The translations under genes and the position numbers were made by a program. From JBMNQS01 sp050944255 (GTDB taxonomy: Bacteria; Bacillota; Clostridia; Christensenellales; Maliibacteriaceae): 28,136 nt of DNA. The notes under the pieces were generated by a model. It ran no database searches. It was given only the letters and a program-made list of their open reading frames with translations, and had not been told where the DNA came from. Numbering within the stretch: the stretch's first letter is position 1; the number at the start of each line of letters is the position of its first letter. The stretch covers positions 1 to 28,136 of the forward strand of contig JBMNQS010000023.1 in NCBI GenBank assembly GCA_050944255.1, given 5' to 3'. Positions 21,873-28,136 of this stretch are shown here, piece by piece.

Positions 21873-22512
21873 TTTTAAACGTCCGGTCGTCTCCCGTCAC
21901 CAAGGCCACTTTTCCGCCTGCGGCCAGCACCACGGAACAATCGTCGGTGTACGCTTCGCCTCTTATCCCCGCCGCCCGGTCAAACGCGGACTTGATCACG
22001 CCGTAGCGGAAGGTCTGGGGCGTCTGGCAGTGGTAGAGGTTCTTTCTCTCGGGCACTGCGTGCATATACTTGCCGTCGTTTGATATGACAATGGTGTCCC
22101 TTGCCGGTATCACCGTGCTGCAGGCGCCCACGCGCCTGGCCGCGGCAATATTCTCAGCAATGACTTTATTTGAAACGAACGGGCGGACGGCGTCGTGTAT
22201 CAGCAGGATATCGTCATCCTCAATATGCGTCTTAAGGCCCTGAATCCCGTTATAGGTGGAATCAAACCGGGTATCGCCGCCGCTGAAGAACCAGCGCAGC
22301 TTGGTAAGGCAGTGCTGCGCCGTCAGGCGCATCATGGCCTCTTTCCATGCGGGCATGCAGACCACAGCGATGGCATGGACATGCTCGCTGTGCTGGAACG
22401 CCTCGAGCGTATGGATAATGATCGGCTTATTCCCCAGGTCAAGGAACTGTTTAGGTTCTTCGGCTCCCATTCTCGAACCGATCCCGCCGGCCATGATCAT
22501 TGCAGCAATCAA
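21811..22512 (-). CDS. ispD: IspD/TarI-type sugar-alcohol phosphate cytidylyltransferase
   Basis: Transfers CMP from CTP to a phosphorylated polyol: methylerythritol phosphate (IspD, isoprenoid synthesis) or ribitol phosphate (TarI, teichoic acid). 233 residues. IMAGGIGSRMGAEEPKQFLD at the N-terminus is the CTP-binding loop, with LLIHDAVRPFVS near 105, TVIPARDTI near 135, CQTPQTF near 165 and AYTDDCSVV near 185. The AGG loop and KPIIIHTLE favour TarI; TDDCS favours IspD; no teichoic genes are adjacent. Start TTG 22512 has GAGG eight bases upstream and yields MIAAMIMAGG, the normal family start. A much longer upstream frame would cross the promoter. Confidence 0.82.
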   Translation of the reverse strand: MIAAMIMAGGIGSRMGAEEPKQFLDLGNKPIIIHTLEAFQHSEHVHAIAVVCMPAWKEAMMRLTAQHCLTKLRWFFSGGDTRFDSTYNGIQGLKTHIEDDDILLIHDAVRPFVSNKVIAENIAAARRVGACSTVIPARDTIVISNDGKYMHAVPERKNLYHCQTPQTFRYGVIKSAFDRAAGIRGEAYTDDCSVVLAAGGKVALVTGDDRTFKITSPSDLDLASLFLVNGRKP

Positions 22513-22609
22513 TCTTCTCACCTCACATACTGTGCCTGGCAAGGCTGTATGGTTACACGGACCCCTTTTATTGTCAATTTTTTGGGTATCCGGCAAAACA
22601 TCTAGGAAC

Positions 22610-22639
22610 ATTATAATTGAAAAGACAAGAATACGCCAA
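22610..22639 (-). promoter_or_regulatory. Predicted promoter of the ispD-like gene
   Basis: TTGGCG (22639-22634), 18-base spacer and TATAAT (22615-22610) on the minus strand, leaving a leader of about 90 bases. A TTGACA further down (near 22570) lacks a fitting -10. Apart from this and the terminator at 22747-22774, the 373-base gap 22513-22885 shows nothing else I can name. Confidence 0.6.
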
Positions 22640-22746
22640 AAAAATTCGCCGGGGCGGCTGTTTTTTTGACGCCGTCGCCGCCTGCGCAAATGCAGGGTGG
22701 TTTCACGCGGGAGCAGCCGACAGTGCGGCGCGTCCTTGCGCGCGGC

Positions 22747-22774
22747 AAAAGGCCGCCCAGGGGTGCGGGCGGCC
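22747..22774 (-). terminator. Terminator downstream of the 52-residue protein gene
   Basis: GGCCGCCC/GGGCGGCC stem (22751-22758 with 22767-22774), followed on the minus strand by TTTT (22750-22747). It lies 112 bases after the small gene's stop. Confidence 0.75.
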
Positions 22775-22885
22775 TTGAAAATACGTCCTGCGGCATAACG
22801 GGTGATTTTCTCCGGTGTATTTTATGCGGCACGCAAGGCGCGCTTTATGGATTGCCGCCTGCCGCAAAGCCGCGCCGTTTCGTCC

Positions 22886-23044
22886 TTACAGATCGTCCGC
22901 ATCCTGCGTCGGCATGTCGTAGGGGTCCTCCGGCACGCCGGTATAGCTGCCCAGTGGATCCGTATCGGTAAATTCATCAAAGGGCCTATCATAGGGATTC
23001 GTCTCGGGTCGTTTTTGCCTTCTGCCGAAGATTTTGCGTTTCAT
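22886..23044 (-). CDS. Small conserved acidic protein of 52 residues
   Basis: A short protein too small for many gene finders. It has a basic start, MKRKIFGRRQKRPETN, then an acidic, aromatic tail with PFDEFTDTDPLGSYTGVPED and a C-terminus ending QDADDL. I recall very similar DPxGSYTGVP...DADDL proteins across Firmicutes, annotated as hypothetical. GGAGG lies eleven bases before ATG 23044, and a terminator follows. The charge split (basic head, acidic tail) suggests a binding or adaptor role, but function is unknown. The next gene upstream on this strand is the VOC protein, 74 bases away, so they may share a transcript. Confidence 0.82.
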   Translation of the reverse strand: MKRKIFGRRQKRPETNPYDRPFDEFTDTDPLGSYTGVPEDPYDMPTQDADDL

Positions 23045-23118
23045 TTGGAAAATCGCCTCCAAAAAAGTATAGCCCGCAGGCTATACTTAACTTGGCGCTT
23101 TTCAATTGGATTTATGCC

Positions 23119-23487
23119 TCATTCATAGACGGAAATTTCAATGAGGTTCCCGTCGGGATCGCGCAGATAGATGCTGGTCATATTGCCTCTGGCGCCGGTT
23201 CGCAGCACCGGGCCTTCCTCCACCTTGACGCGGCAGCGCATCAGATGCTCGACGATCTCATTGATGTTGCCGCCTGCCGCAAAGCACAGATCGGCGCTGC
23301 CGGGCTGCGGCCTTTTGGCCGAGGGCAGGAACTCTCCGGGCTTTGCGTGGATATGGATGCACTGCTTGCCAAAGAACAGGCTGTTTCCCTGCGCCTGCAT
23401 GCCCAGCACCTGCGTGTAAAAATCAAAACTGCGCTTCACGTCGCTCACTGTCAGAACGATGTGGTCAAAACCTTTTAGTTCAATCAT
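23119..23487 (-). CDS. VOC (glyoxalase/bleomycin-resistance) family protein
   Basis: A single-domain metal-dependent vicinal-oxygen-chelate protein, 122 residues, cytosolic. Both beta-alpha-beta modules are visible: FDHIVLTVSDVKRSFDFYTQ (metal His near 8) with CIHIHAKPG near 45, and ADLCFAAGG near 65 with SIYLRDPDGNLIEISVYE at the C-terminus (metal Glu). The family includes glyoxalase I, dioxygenases and fosfomycin or bleomycin resistance proteins; nothing here separates them. Start ATG 23487 gives the family N-terminus; in-frame codons upstream to 23589 lie in AT-rich promoter-like DNA. Confidence 0.9.
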   Translation of the reverse strand: MIELKGFDHIVLTVSDVKRSFDFYTQVLGMQAQGNSLFFGKQCIHIHAKPGEFLPSAKRPQPGSADLCFAAGGNINEIVEHLMRCRVKVEEGPVLRTGARGNMTSIYLRDPDGNLIEISVYE

Positions 23488-23698
23488 AGATATAAGAACC
23501 TTCTTTCCAGTCTTATACTTGTGCAAATTCTTGCATTTTCTTATAGTATATATGTCATTTATTTTAATACAATTCATGTGTCCATTCAAGCATCAATTCC
23601 ATAAATTCCCCAAAAACCGGTGCATGAGAGCTTTTTTCAATATTTGAACGGGGAAATACTAAAACCGTTTAAAACCTGTAAAATAGGCGCGGGACAGC

Positions 23699-23727
23699 TT
23701 GTCAACCCGATAGGTTGATGCTATAAT
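23699..23727 (+). promoter_or_regulatory. Strong sigma-A promoter of the class II aldolase gene
   Basis: TTGTCA (23699-23704), exactly 17 bases, TATAAT (23722-23727), with AT-rich DNA upstream. The leader is about 50 bases and ends in AAGGAG. The rest of the gap (23488-23698) is AT-rich and probably holds the VOC promoter on the minus strand near 23545-23570. Confidence 0.85.
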
Positions 23728-23785
23728 TAAGTTCGTTTGTGGTTTGTTCCAAAAAACAAAATTTTTGTTAAGGAGTGTTTGATTC

Positions 23786-24679
23786 ATGCTTGTATCCATG
23801 AAAGCCCTGCTTGATCGTGCCAGCGCAGAAAACTACGCCATCGCCGCCCCCAATGTCTCCACGGAGCTGGACGCCCGTGCCGCACTTGAGGCCGCTGAGG
23901 AGCTCAACGCCCCCCTGATCCTTGACGTAGGTCACAAAGCCAACAAAGATCCTCGTTTCTTCATCGGCCTTTGCGCTCAGCTTGCCGCAAAAGCCAATGT
24001 TCCCGTTGCGGTGAATTTGGATCATGGCGCCGTTTATGAACATGCCATTTTGGCCATCCAAGGTGGTGCCACTTCCGTCATGATCGACCGTTCCTCTCTT
24101 CCCTATGAAGAGAACGTGGCTCAGGTGGCGGAGCTGGTTAAAGTGGCGCACGCCGTTGGCGTCAGCGTGGAATCCGAGTTGGGCCACGTGGGTCAGGGCT
24201 CCAACTATGCAGAGGATGGAAAGGCCAACCTGACCGATCCTGATCAGGCCATGGACTTCATTCAGAAAACCGGCATCGACTGCCTGGCCGTTGCCATCGG
24301 CACGGCCCACGGCGCTTACGTCGGCACGCCGAAGCTTGATTTTGACCGTCTTGAGGCCATCAAAAAGGCCACCGACAATTTCCCCCTGGTGCTTCACGGC
24401 GGCAGCGGCACAGGCGATGAGAACCTGGGCAAAGCCTGCCGTATGGGCATCAACAAAGTCAATCTGTCCAACGACCTGTGCAAGGCCGCTGCCGTTGCCC
24501 TGCAGGCGGCCGACCTTTCCGGCAACAACGCCTACCAGGTCTGGAAGATCGGCATTGCCGGCTGGAAAGCCCGCCTGAAGGAGCTCATCGTGGTTCTGGG
24601 CGGCGAAGGAAAAGCCTGGACGCCCGAGCATTCCAAGATCAGCGTCGACACTGAAGTCGAGCTGGAAGAAAAACACTAA
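23786..24679 (+). CDS. fba: Class II fructose-bisphosphate (ketose-bisphosphate) aldolase
   Basis: Zinc-dependent aldolase of glycolysis that splits fructose-1,6-bisphosphate (or tagatose-1,6-bisphosphate) into triose phosphates; 297 residues, cytosolic. Zn and catalytic motifs: PVAVNLDHG (Asp, His) near 75-82, GVSVESELGHVGQG near 130, AVAIGTAHGAYVGTPKLDFD (His) near 175 and LVLHGGSGTGDENL (His) near 210, then GINKVNLSNDL. ATG 23786 has AAGGAG ten bases upstream. Strong promoter, clean terminator and a codon choice richer in T-ending codons than neighbouring genes suggest high expression. Fructose versus tagatose specificity (GatY/KbaY type) cannot be settled here. Confidence 0.94.
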   Translation: MLVSMKALLDRASAENYAIAAPNVSTELDARAALEAAEELNAPLILDVGHKANKDPRFFIGLCAQLAAKANVPVAVNLDHGAVYEHAILAIQGGATSVMIDRSSLPYEENVAQVAELVKVAHAVGVSVESELGHVGQGSNYAEDGKANLTDPDQAMDFIQKTGIDCLAVAIGTAHGAYVGTPKLDFDRLEAIKKATDNFPLVLHGGSGTGDENLGKACRMGINKVNLSNDLCKAAAVALQAADLSGNNAYQVWKIGIAGWKARLKELIVVLGGEGKAWTPEHSKISVDTEVELEEKH

Positions 24680-24691
24680 GCCTGTCATATG

Positions 24692-24720
24692 AAAAGCGGC
24701 GCATAGCGCCGCTTTTTTTG
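24692..24720 (+). terminator. Rho-independent terminator of fba
   Basis: AGCGGCGC/GCGCCGCT stem (24695-24702 with 24706-24713) with a three-base loop and a seven-T run, 15 bases after the stop codon. The following 263 bases (to 24983) contain only a weak promoter-like TATAGT near 24936. Confidence 0.93.
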
Positions 24721-24983
24721 TGTTGAGACACGTCTGGGATACGTCCGGCGGTATCGGGGAAACGCTGTCCGCCCTCCCCCTTTCAACGCCAAGCGGATTG
24801 CCGCCGCCCCCGTTGCTGCATCCGCCACATCATCGTTTTCATCCGTACGCCTGTTCAGGTATCCCTTCGAGAAGGCTCAAAACGGCGTTTTCTTCCGCAG
24901 AGGGGTGTTTCCGGGTCTGTTCATGTGCTAGTATAGTTAAAAAGGGCCGCCGCATAAACACCATATGGAAGGAGCGTTTTGCT

Positions 24984-25679
24984 ATGCAGAATCACGAAGC
25001 TACCCGAAAGAAGGCCGTCCGGTACAGTTTTCTGCTCATCTTCCAGCGCGTCATGGGCCTGGCCTGCTTTCTGGCCGCCGCCGGTACGCTGTCGTCTGCG
25101 CGCGGATGGATATTCTTCGCTCTGTATTTTATCCTCTCCGCCCTGTCGCTGGGCATAATGCTCAAGGGCCACCGGCAGACATTGGCCGCGCGTACGGGGC
25201 AAGAGGGCACAATGCCCTGGGACAAAGTGTTTGTGCCCGTCTATACCCTGCTGCACTTTTACATCATTTACATCGTGGCCGGCTTGGAGGTACGCTTTGG
25301 CGTGCCCGTCAGCGGCGCCGTCTATCTTGCCTTCGGGATCGCTTTATACGTGCTTTCAGGCCTCTTGGGGCTTTGGTCCATAACGGTAAACACGCACTTT
25401 GAAAGCACCGCCCGCCTGCAAAAAGACCGCGGACAGCGCGTCGTATCGGACGGCCCCTACGGATGGGTGCGCCATCCGGGCTATCTGGCCATCATCCTGT
25501 GGTGCTTTGCGGCAGGGCTGATGTTCGGCACCCGCTACGTCTGGATCGTCTCGGCGCTGGTCATGCTGCTGATACTGGTACGCACGTACCTGGAGGACGC
25601 CATGCTCCTCTCGGGCCTATCCGGCTATGCCGATTATGCGCGCCGCGTTCCCTACAGGCTGATTCCGCTGATCTGGTAG
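24984..25679 (+). CDS. Isoprenylcysteine carboxyl methyltransferase (ICMT)-like membrane protein
   Basis: A polytopic membrane methyltransferase-like protein, 231 residues, with about five to six hydrophobic segments (near 15-35, 40-60, 85-105, 112-135, 165-200). The C-terminal half has the ICMT/PEMT signature GPYGWVRHPGYLAI near 165 (S-adenosylmethionine-site RHPGY) and LEDAMLLSGLSGYADYARRV near 205, then PYRLIPLIW at the end. Bacterial members methylate small lipophilic or unknown acceptors, as prenylated proteins are absent. ATG 24984 is set by GGAG nine bases upstream; the open frame extends far upstream without support. Single gene with its own terminator. Confidence 0.87.
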   Translation: MQNHEATRKKAVRYSFLLIFQRVMGLACFLAAAGTLSSARGWIFFALYFILSALSLGIMLKGHRQTLAARTGQEGTMPWDKVFVPVYTLLHFYIIYIVAGLEVRFGVPVSGAVYLAFGIALYVLSGLLGLWSITVNTHFESTARLQKDRGQRVVSDGPYGWVRHPGYLAIILWCFAAGLMFGTRYVWIVSALVMLLILVRTYLEDAMLLSGLSGYADYARRVPYRLIPLIW

Positions 25680-25724
25680 AAAGCGCAAGTCCTCTCGCCG
25701 CTTTTACTTCATGTCCGTATGCGC

Positions 25725-25763
25725 AAAAAGGGAGCTCCGGCTGGAGATCCCTTTTCCTTTTTT
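25725..25763. terminator. Terminator between the convergent ICMT-like and lipoprotein genes
   Basis: AAAAGGGA and CTCC arms (25726-25738) pair with GGAG and TCCCTTTT (25743-25755) with one internal mismatch. A T-run follows on the plus strand (25758-25763), and an A-run on the opposite side could serve the minus-strand gene. Confidence 0.8.
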
Positions 25764-25788
25764 GACACTGAGCCGATATGAAAAACCG

Positions 25789-26469
25789 TCAGGCCTTTTC
25801 GGCGATGGCTATAAACTGAAAATAGGTATTGCTTCCGTCGACTATCAGCTTAAAGGTATAAATCAGATCCACCGGCTCCTCTAGGTCGATGACATTGTCC
25901 TCGGCGGGCCCTATGGTCACATCGGCTGTGATCACATTGTTTTTAAGCGCTACCTCTTTGATATTGACGTCATAGTACTGCAGGTGCGTTTCATTGCTGA
26001 ACTGCACGTCGCCGTCCTCCGGCGGCTTTATAGGCCAGCCGGTCAGATTCTGCACATCCAGATCGGCAATGCCCAGATACACCTTTGCCGTATGCCTGAT
26101 CTCGCCTTCGGGAACCGTATAATATCCGTCCTCGCCGCTTTGAAGTGGATTACCCTCCATCTGCAGGCGGTAGAATGTTTCCATGCACAGGTACTTGGCT
26201 CCCCCGTTTTCTTCCAGCATCGCCTGCATGTCGCTGTCCGCCTCATGAAAATCGCGCACAAACCGGTTGAGGAATTGAAGGAACAGGTTCTTCTGGGAAG
26301 CCGTCAGTTTTGGCGTGGTGGGCGTCGGTACGGGCGTGGGCGACACCTGCGCCGAAGTAGCCGGCACGGACGGTTTGGGCGGCGATGCCACATTCTTCAG
26401 CGGCGCCATACAGCCGATGAGAATCCAAGCCGCAACCAGTGTAAAAACAGCCATCGTCATTCTTTTCAT
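25789..26469 (-). CDS. Predicted lipoprotein of unknown function
   Basis: 226 residues with a lipoprotein signal: MKRMTMAVFTLVAAWILIGC, where LIGC (residues 17-20) is the lipobox and Cys20 the acylation site. A proline/threonine-rich linker follows (PTPVPTPTTPKLT, about 40-56), then a mixed globular domain including YYTVPEGEIRHTAKVYLGIA near 115 and a C-terminal beta-rich region with IYTFKLIVDGSNTYFQFIAI. I do not recognise a family. It probably sits on the outer face of the membrane, with the linker spanning the wall. Start ATG 26469 has a weak GGGGGA upstream. It lies 97 bases after rpe on the same strand and could be co-transcribed. Confidence 0.85.
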   Translation of the reverse strand: MKRMTMAVFTLVAAWILIGCMAPLKNVASPPKPSVPATSAQVSPTPVPTPTTPKLTASQKNLFLQFLNRFVRDFHEADSDMQAMLEENGGAKYLCMETFYRLQMEGNPLQSGEDGYYTVPEGEIRHTAKVYLGIADLDVQNLTGWPIKPPEDGDVQFSNETHLQYYDVNIKEVALKNNVITADVTIGPAEDNVIDLEEPVDLIYTFKLIVDGSNTYFQFIAIAEKA

Positions 26470-26566
26470 ACGCTTTTCCCCCGGCCTTATATATTTTCGT
26501 AAGCATACGATGCGTTCCATGGCAGGACAGGCGGCAATGGCCCTTCAGTTCGATCCGGTTTTCCGG

Positions 26567-27217
26567 TTACAGTGCTTTAAACGCCGCTATCACCGCCCGC
26601 GGATCGGCAGCGTCCACAATGGCCGAGCCGGCCACCAGCACCGTGGCGCCTGCCGCAAGTATCGCTCCGGCGTTGGACAGATTGACCCCACCGTCAACCT
26701 GCACCTCCATATCCAATCCCAATTCACGGACCCGTGTTTTCAGCTGCGACAATTTGCGCAGCGTCTGCGGGATGAACGCCTGCCCGCCAAATCCGGGGTT
26801 GACGCTCATACAAAGCACCATGTCCACATCCTCCAGCATGTAATCCACCGCGCAGACGGGCGTCGCCGGATTGAGCACCACGCCGGCCTTTGCGCCTCCG
26901 TCCTTGATCCTGCGGATCATACGGTTCAAATGCCGCGCGTCGGCGCACTCGGCGTGTACGCTCACCATATCCGCTCCGGCGGCAATAAAATCCTCCAGCA
27001 GCGCCAGGGGCTTTTCCATCATCAAATGCACGTCGAAAAATTTATCAGTCAGCGGCCGCAGGGCCCGGACCATCGGCGGCCCGAATGTCATATTGGGCAC
27101 AAAGACGCCGTCCATAATATCCAGATGGATCCAGTCTGCGTCGGTTTTATCCAGCATTTGAATCCCGTCGGCCAGCCTTGAAAAATCCATGGACAGTATC
27201 GAGGGGGCTATTTTCAT
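26567..27217 (-). CDS. rpe: Ribulose-phosphate 3-epimerase
   Basis: Interconverts ribulose-5-phosphate and xylulose-5-phosphate in the pentose phosphate pathway; cytosolic TIM barrel of 216 residues. Catalytic motifs: APSILSMDFSRL at the N-terminus, WIHLDIMDGVFVPNMTFGPP (His and Asp ligands near 32-36), FDVHLMMEKP (His near 65), MSVNPGFGGQAFIP near 138, VQVDGGVN (Asp near 175) and VLVAGSAIV near 196. All ligands are intact. Start ATG 27217 is preceded by GGAGGA; the longer frame to 27367 runs through the divergent apbE promoter. The rsgA/prkC genes often next to it are absent. Confidence 0.97.
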   Translation of the reverse strand: MKIAPSILSMDFSRLADGIQMLDKTDADWIHLDIMDGVFVPNMTFGPPMVRALRPLTDKFFDVHLMMEKPLALLEDFIAAGADMVSVHAECADARHLNRMIRRIKDGGAKAGVVLNPATPVCAVDYMLEDVDMVLCMSVNPGFGGQAFIPQTLRKLSQLKTRVRELGLDMEVQVDGGVNLSNAGAILAAGATVLVAGSAIVDAADPRAVIAAFKAL

Positions 27218-27279
27218 ATTCGTCCTCCGAATCATTCCTATATTCATTTTATCATCCGCCGGGCGCGGGCACAAGGCGT

Positions 27280-27309
27280 TTGCACTTGCAGCACTAAAAA
27301 TAGTACAAT
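27280..27309 (+). promoter_or_regulatory. Predicted promoter of the apbE-like gene
   Basis: TTGCAC (27280-27285), 18-base spacer, TACAAT (27304-27309) on the plus strand, about 34 bases before the start codon. Confidence 0.6.
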
Positions 27310-27342
27310 AAAAATCATCCGCTTGGGAGAGAAATAAACGAT

Positions 27343-28136
27343 ATGAAATACAAGAGAACCCTTGCACTTTTCCTGTGTCTTTTGCTGGTTTTGGCTGCCG
27401 GCTGCAAAGAGAATGCCCCGGATGCGTCCGGAAACGGGCAGGTAGATATCCGTCAATCGGACGGGCGCTATGAAACGCAGCTGTTCGCCATGGATACCGT
27501 TATGGAGCTGGCCGCCTACGGCACCGGCGCCCGGCTGGCGCTCATTGAGGCGGCGGATCTGATCCGGGAGCTGGACGCGCTCTTTTCGGTGACCGACACG
27601 CAGAGCGACATCTATAGAATCAATCACAATGCGGGCCAATTCACCGCCGTGGACGAGCGTACGCTGGAGGTGATCGAAAAATCCCTCGCCATTTCCCGGC
27701 AGACAGGCGGCCATTTTGACATCACCATTTTCCCTGTGGTGCAGGCATGGGGCTTTAATACCGCCGACCCGCAGGTGCCCGATGCGGCGGTGCTTGAGGG
27801 CGCGGTGGAGAAAGTCGGTTTTGAAGGCATTGAAATTGAAGGCGGGAGAATCAGGATTGCCGAAGGTATGGGGCTCGACTTAGGCGCCGTAGCCAAGGGG
27901 TATGCGTCCCAGGCGGTTATCGATCTGTTCCGGCAAAGAGGGCTTGAGTCGGCCATGGTATCTTTGGGCGGCAATATCCAACTGCTGGGCCGCAAGCCCG
28001 ACGACAGTCCCTGGAAGGTGGGCGTCCGCGATCCCGTGAACCAAAACGGGATTTTCTGCATGTTATCTCTTTCGGACGCCGCCGTGGTCACTTCGGGCAG
28101 CTATATCCGCTATTTCACCGAAGATAATGTCGATTA
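27343..28136 (+). CDS. apbE: FAD:protein FMN transferase ApbE lipoprotein, cut by right edge
   Basis: Attaches FMN covalently to Thr or Ser of target flavoproteins such as Rnf/Nqr subunits. The first 264 codons are visible. MKYKRTLALFLCLLLVLAAG followed by Cys21 is a lipoprotein signal, so it is anchored outside the membrane. Family landmarks: TQLFAMDTVMELAAYG near 45, FSVTDTQSDIYRIN near 85, TGGHFDITIFPVVQAWGF near 120, GLDLGAVAKGYAS near 180 (Mg/FAD-binding Asp and the GAVAKGYA stretch) and SLGGNIQLLG near 205. The T/D-rich C-terminal metal site begins at the edge. ATG 27343 has GGGAGAG upstream. Targets (for example an rnf operon) are not in the window. Confidence 0.95.
   Translation, partial: MKYKRTLALFLCLLLVLAAGCKENAPDASGNGQVDIRQSDGRYETQLFAMDTVMELAAYGTGARLALIEAADLIRELDALFSVTDTQSDIYRINHNAGQFTAVDERTLEVIEKSLAISRQTGGHFDITIFPVVQAWGFNTADPQVPDAAVLEGAVEKVGFEGIEIEGGRIRIAEGMGLDLGAVAKGYASQAVIDLFRQRGLESAMVSLGGNIQLLGRKPDDSPWKVGVRDPVNQNGIFCMLSLSDAAVVTSGSYIRYFTEDNVD

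Noticed and set aside
23768..24688. 306-codon minus-strand open frame over the aldolase
   Set aside because: Complete overlap with fba, which has a promoter, ribosome binding site and all zinc ligands; the opposite frame has none.

Overview
The window looks like chromosomal DNA of a GC-rich Clostridia-type Firmicute. The strongest lineage markers are a SCIFF peptide with its radical-SAM/SPASM maturase (a near-universal Clostridia pair), a TIGR04086-type membrane protein beside them, the sporulation-family membrane gene ylbJ, and an ylbJ-ylbK-ylbM-ylbN-rpmF neighbourhood like that of Bacillus. Ribosome binding sites are strong AGGAGG types and promoters follow the sigma-A consensus. No phage genes, transposase, integrase, CRISPR array, tRNA or rRNA was seen. 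Species cannot be named from this sequence.

Layout. 1-4651 (minus strand): TIGR04086 membrane protein, scfA (SCIFF precursor), scfB (maturase) and a SecD-SecF fusion cut by the left edge. 5099-8137 (minus): rpmF and yceD behind a perfect consensus promoter, then ackA and pta. 8269-11608: tmcAL (plus), a patatin-like hydrolase (minus) and ylbJ (plus). 11642-14880 (minus): an HpcH/HpaI-type aldolase, yajC and the Mg2+ transporter mgtE. 15231-18174: a small flavodoxin, a Fur/PerR regulator and, divergently, catalase plus a DUF454 membrane protein. 18281-23487: a CofE-like ligase, an extended SDR, a YkuD-type L,D-transpeptidase, an IspD/TarI cytidylyltransferase, a 52-residue acidic protein and a VOC protein. 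23786-28136: class II aldolase, an ICMT-like membrane methyltransferase, a lipoprotein, rpe and the start of an ApbE lipoprotein.

How they work together. pta-ackA forms acetyl-phosphate, acetate and ATP. Divergent tmcAL uses acetate and ATP to modify tRNA, and the two promoters share a near-palindrome. The Fur/PerR gene and catalase share a divergent promoter region, and each has a TTARRA-N5-TCTTAA dyad at the expected transcription start: an oxidative-stress switch. SecDF, YajC and the TIGR04086 protein belong to the secretion side of the SCIFF neighbourhood.

The most unusual content is intergenic. Three hairpin-rich elements (2195-2426, 4785-5077, 20831-21113) are each flanked by a direct repeat that is itself a stem-loop; for two of them the repeat is a rho-independent terminator. 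Two copies are close relatives. The third is diverged in sequence but keeps the same order of hairpins and a shared TTTTCCGGCCGC core. They look like a small non-autonomous mobile family that targets terminators or hairpins and may fold as a structured RNA. I do not recognise it as a described family.
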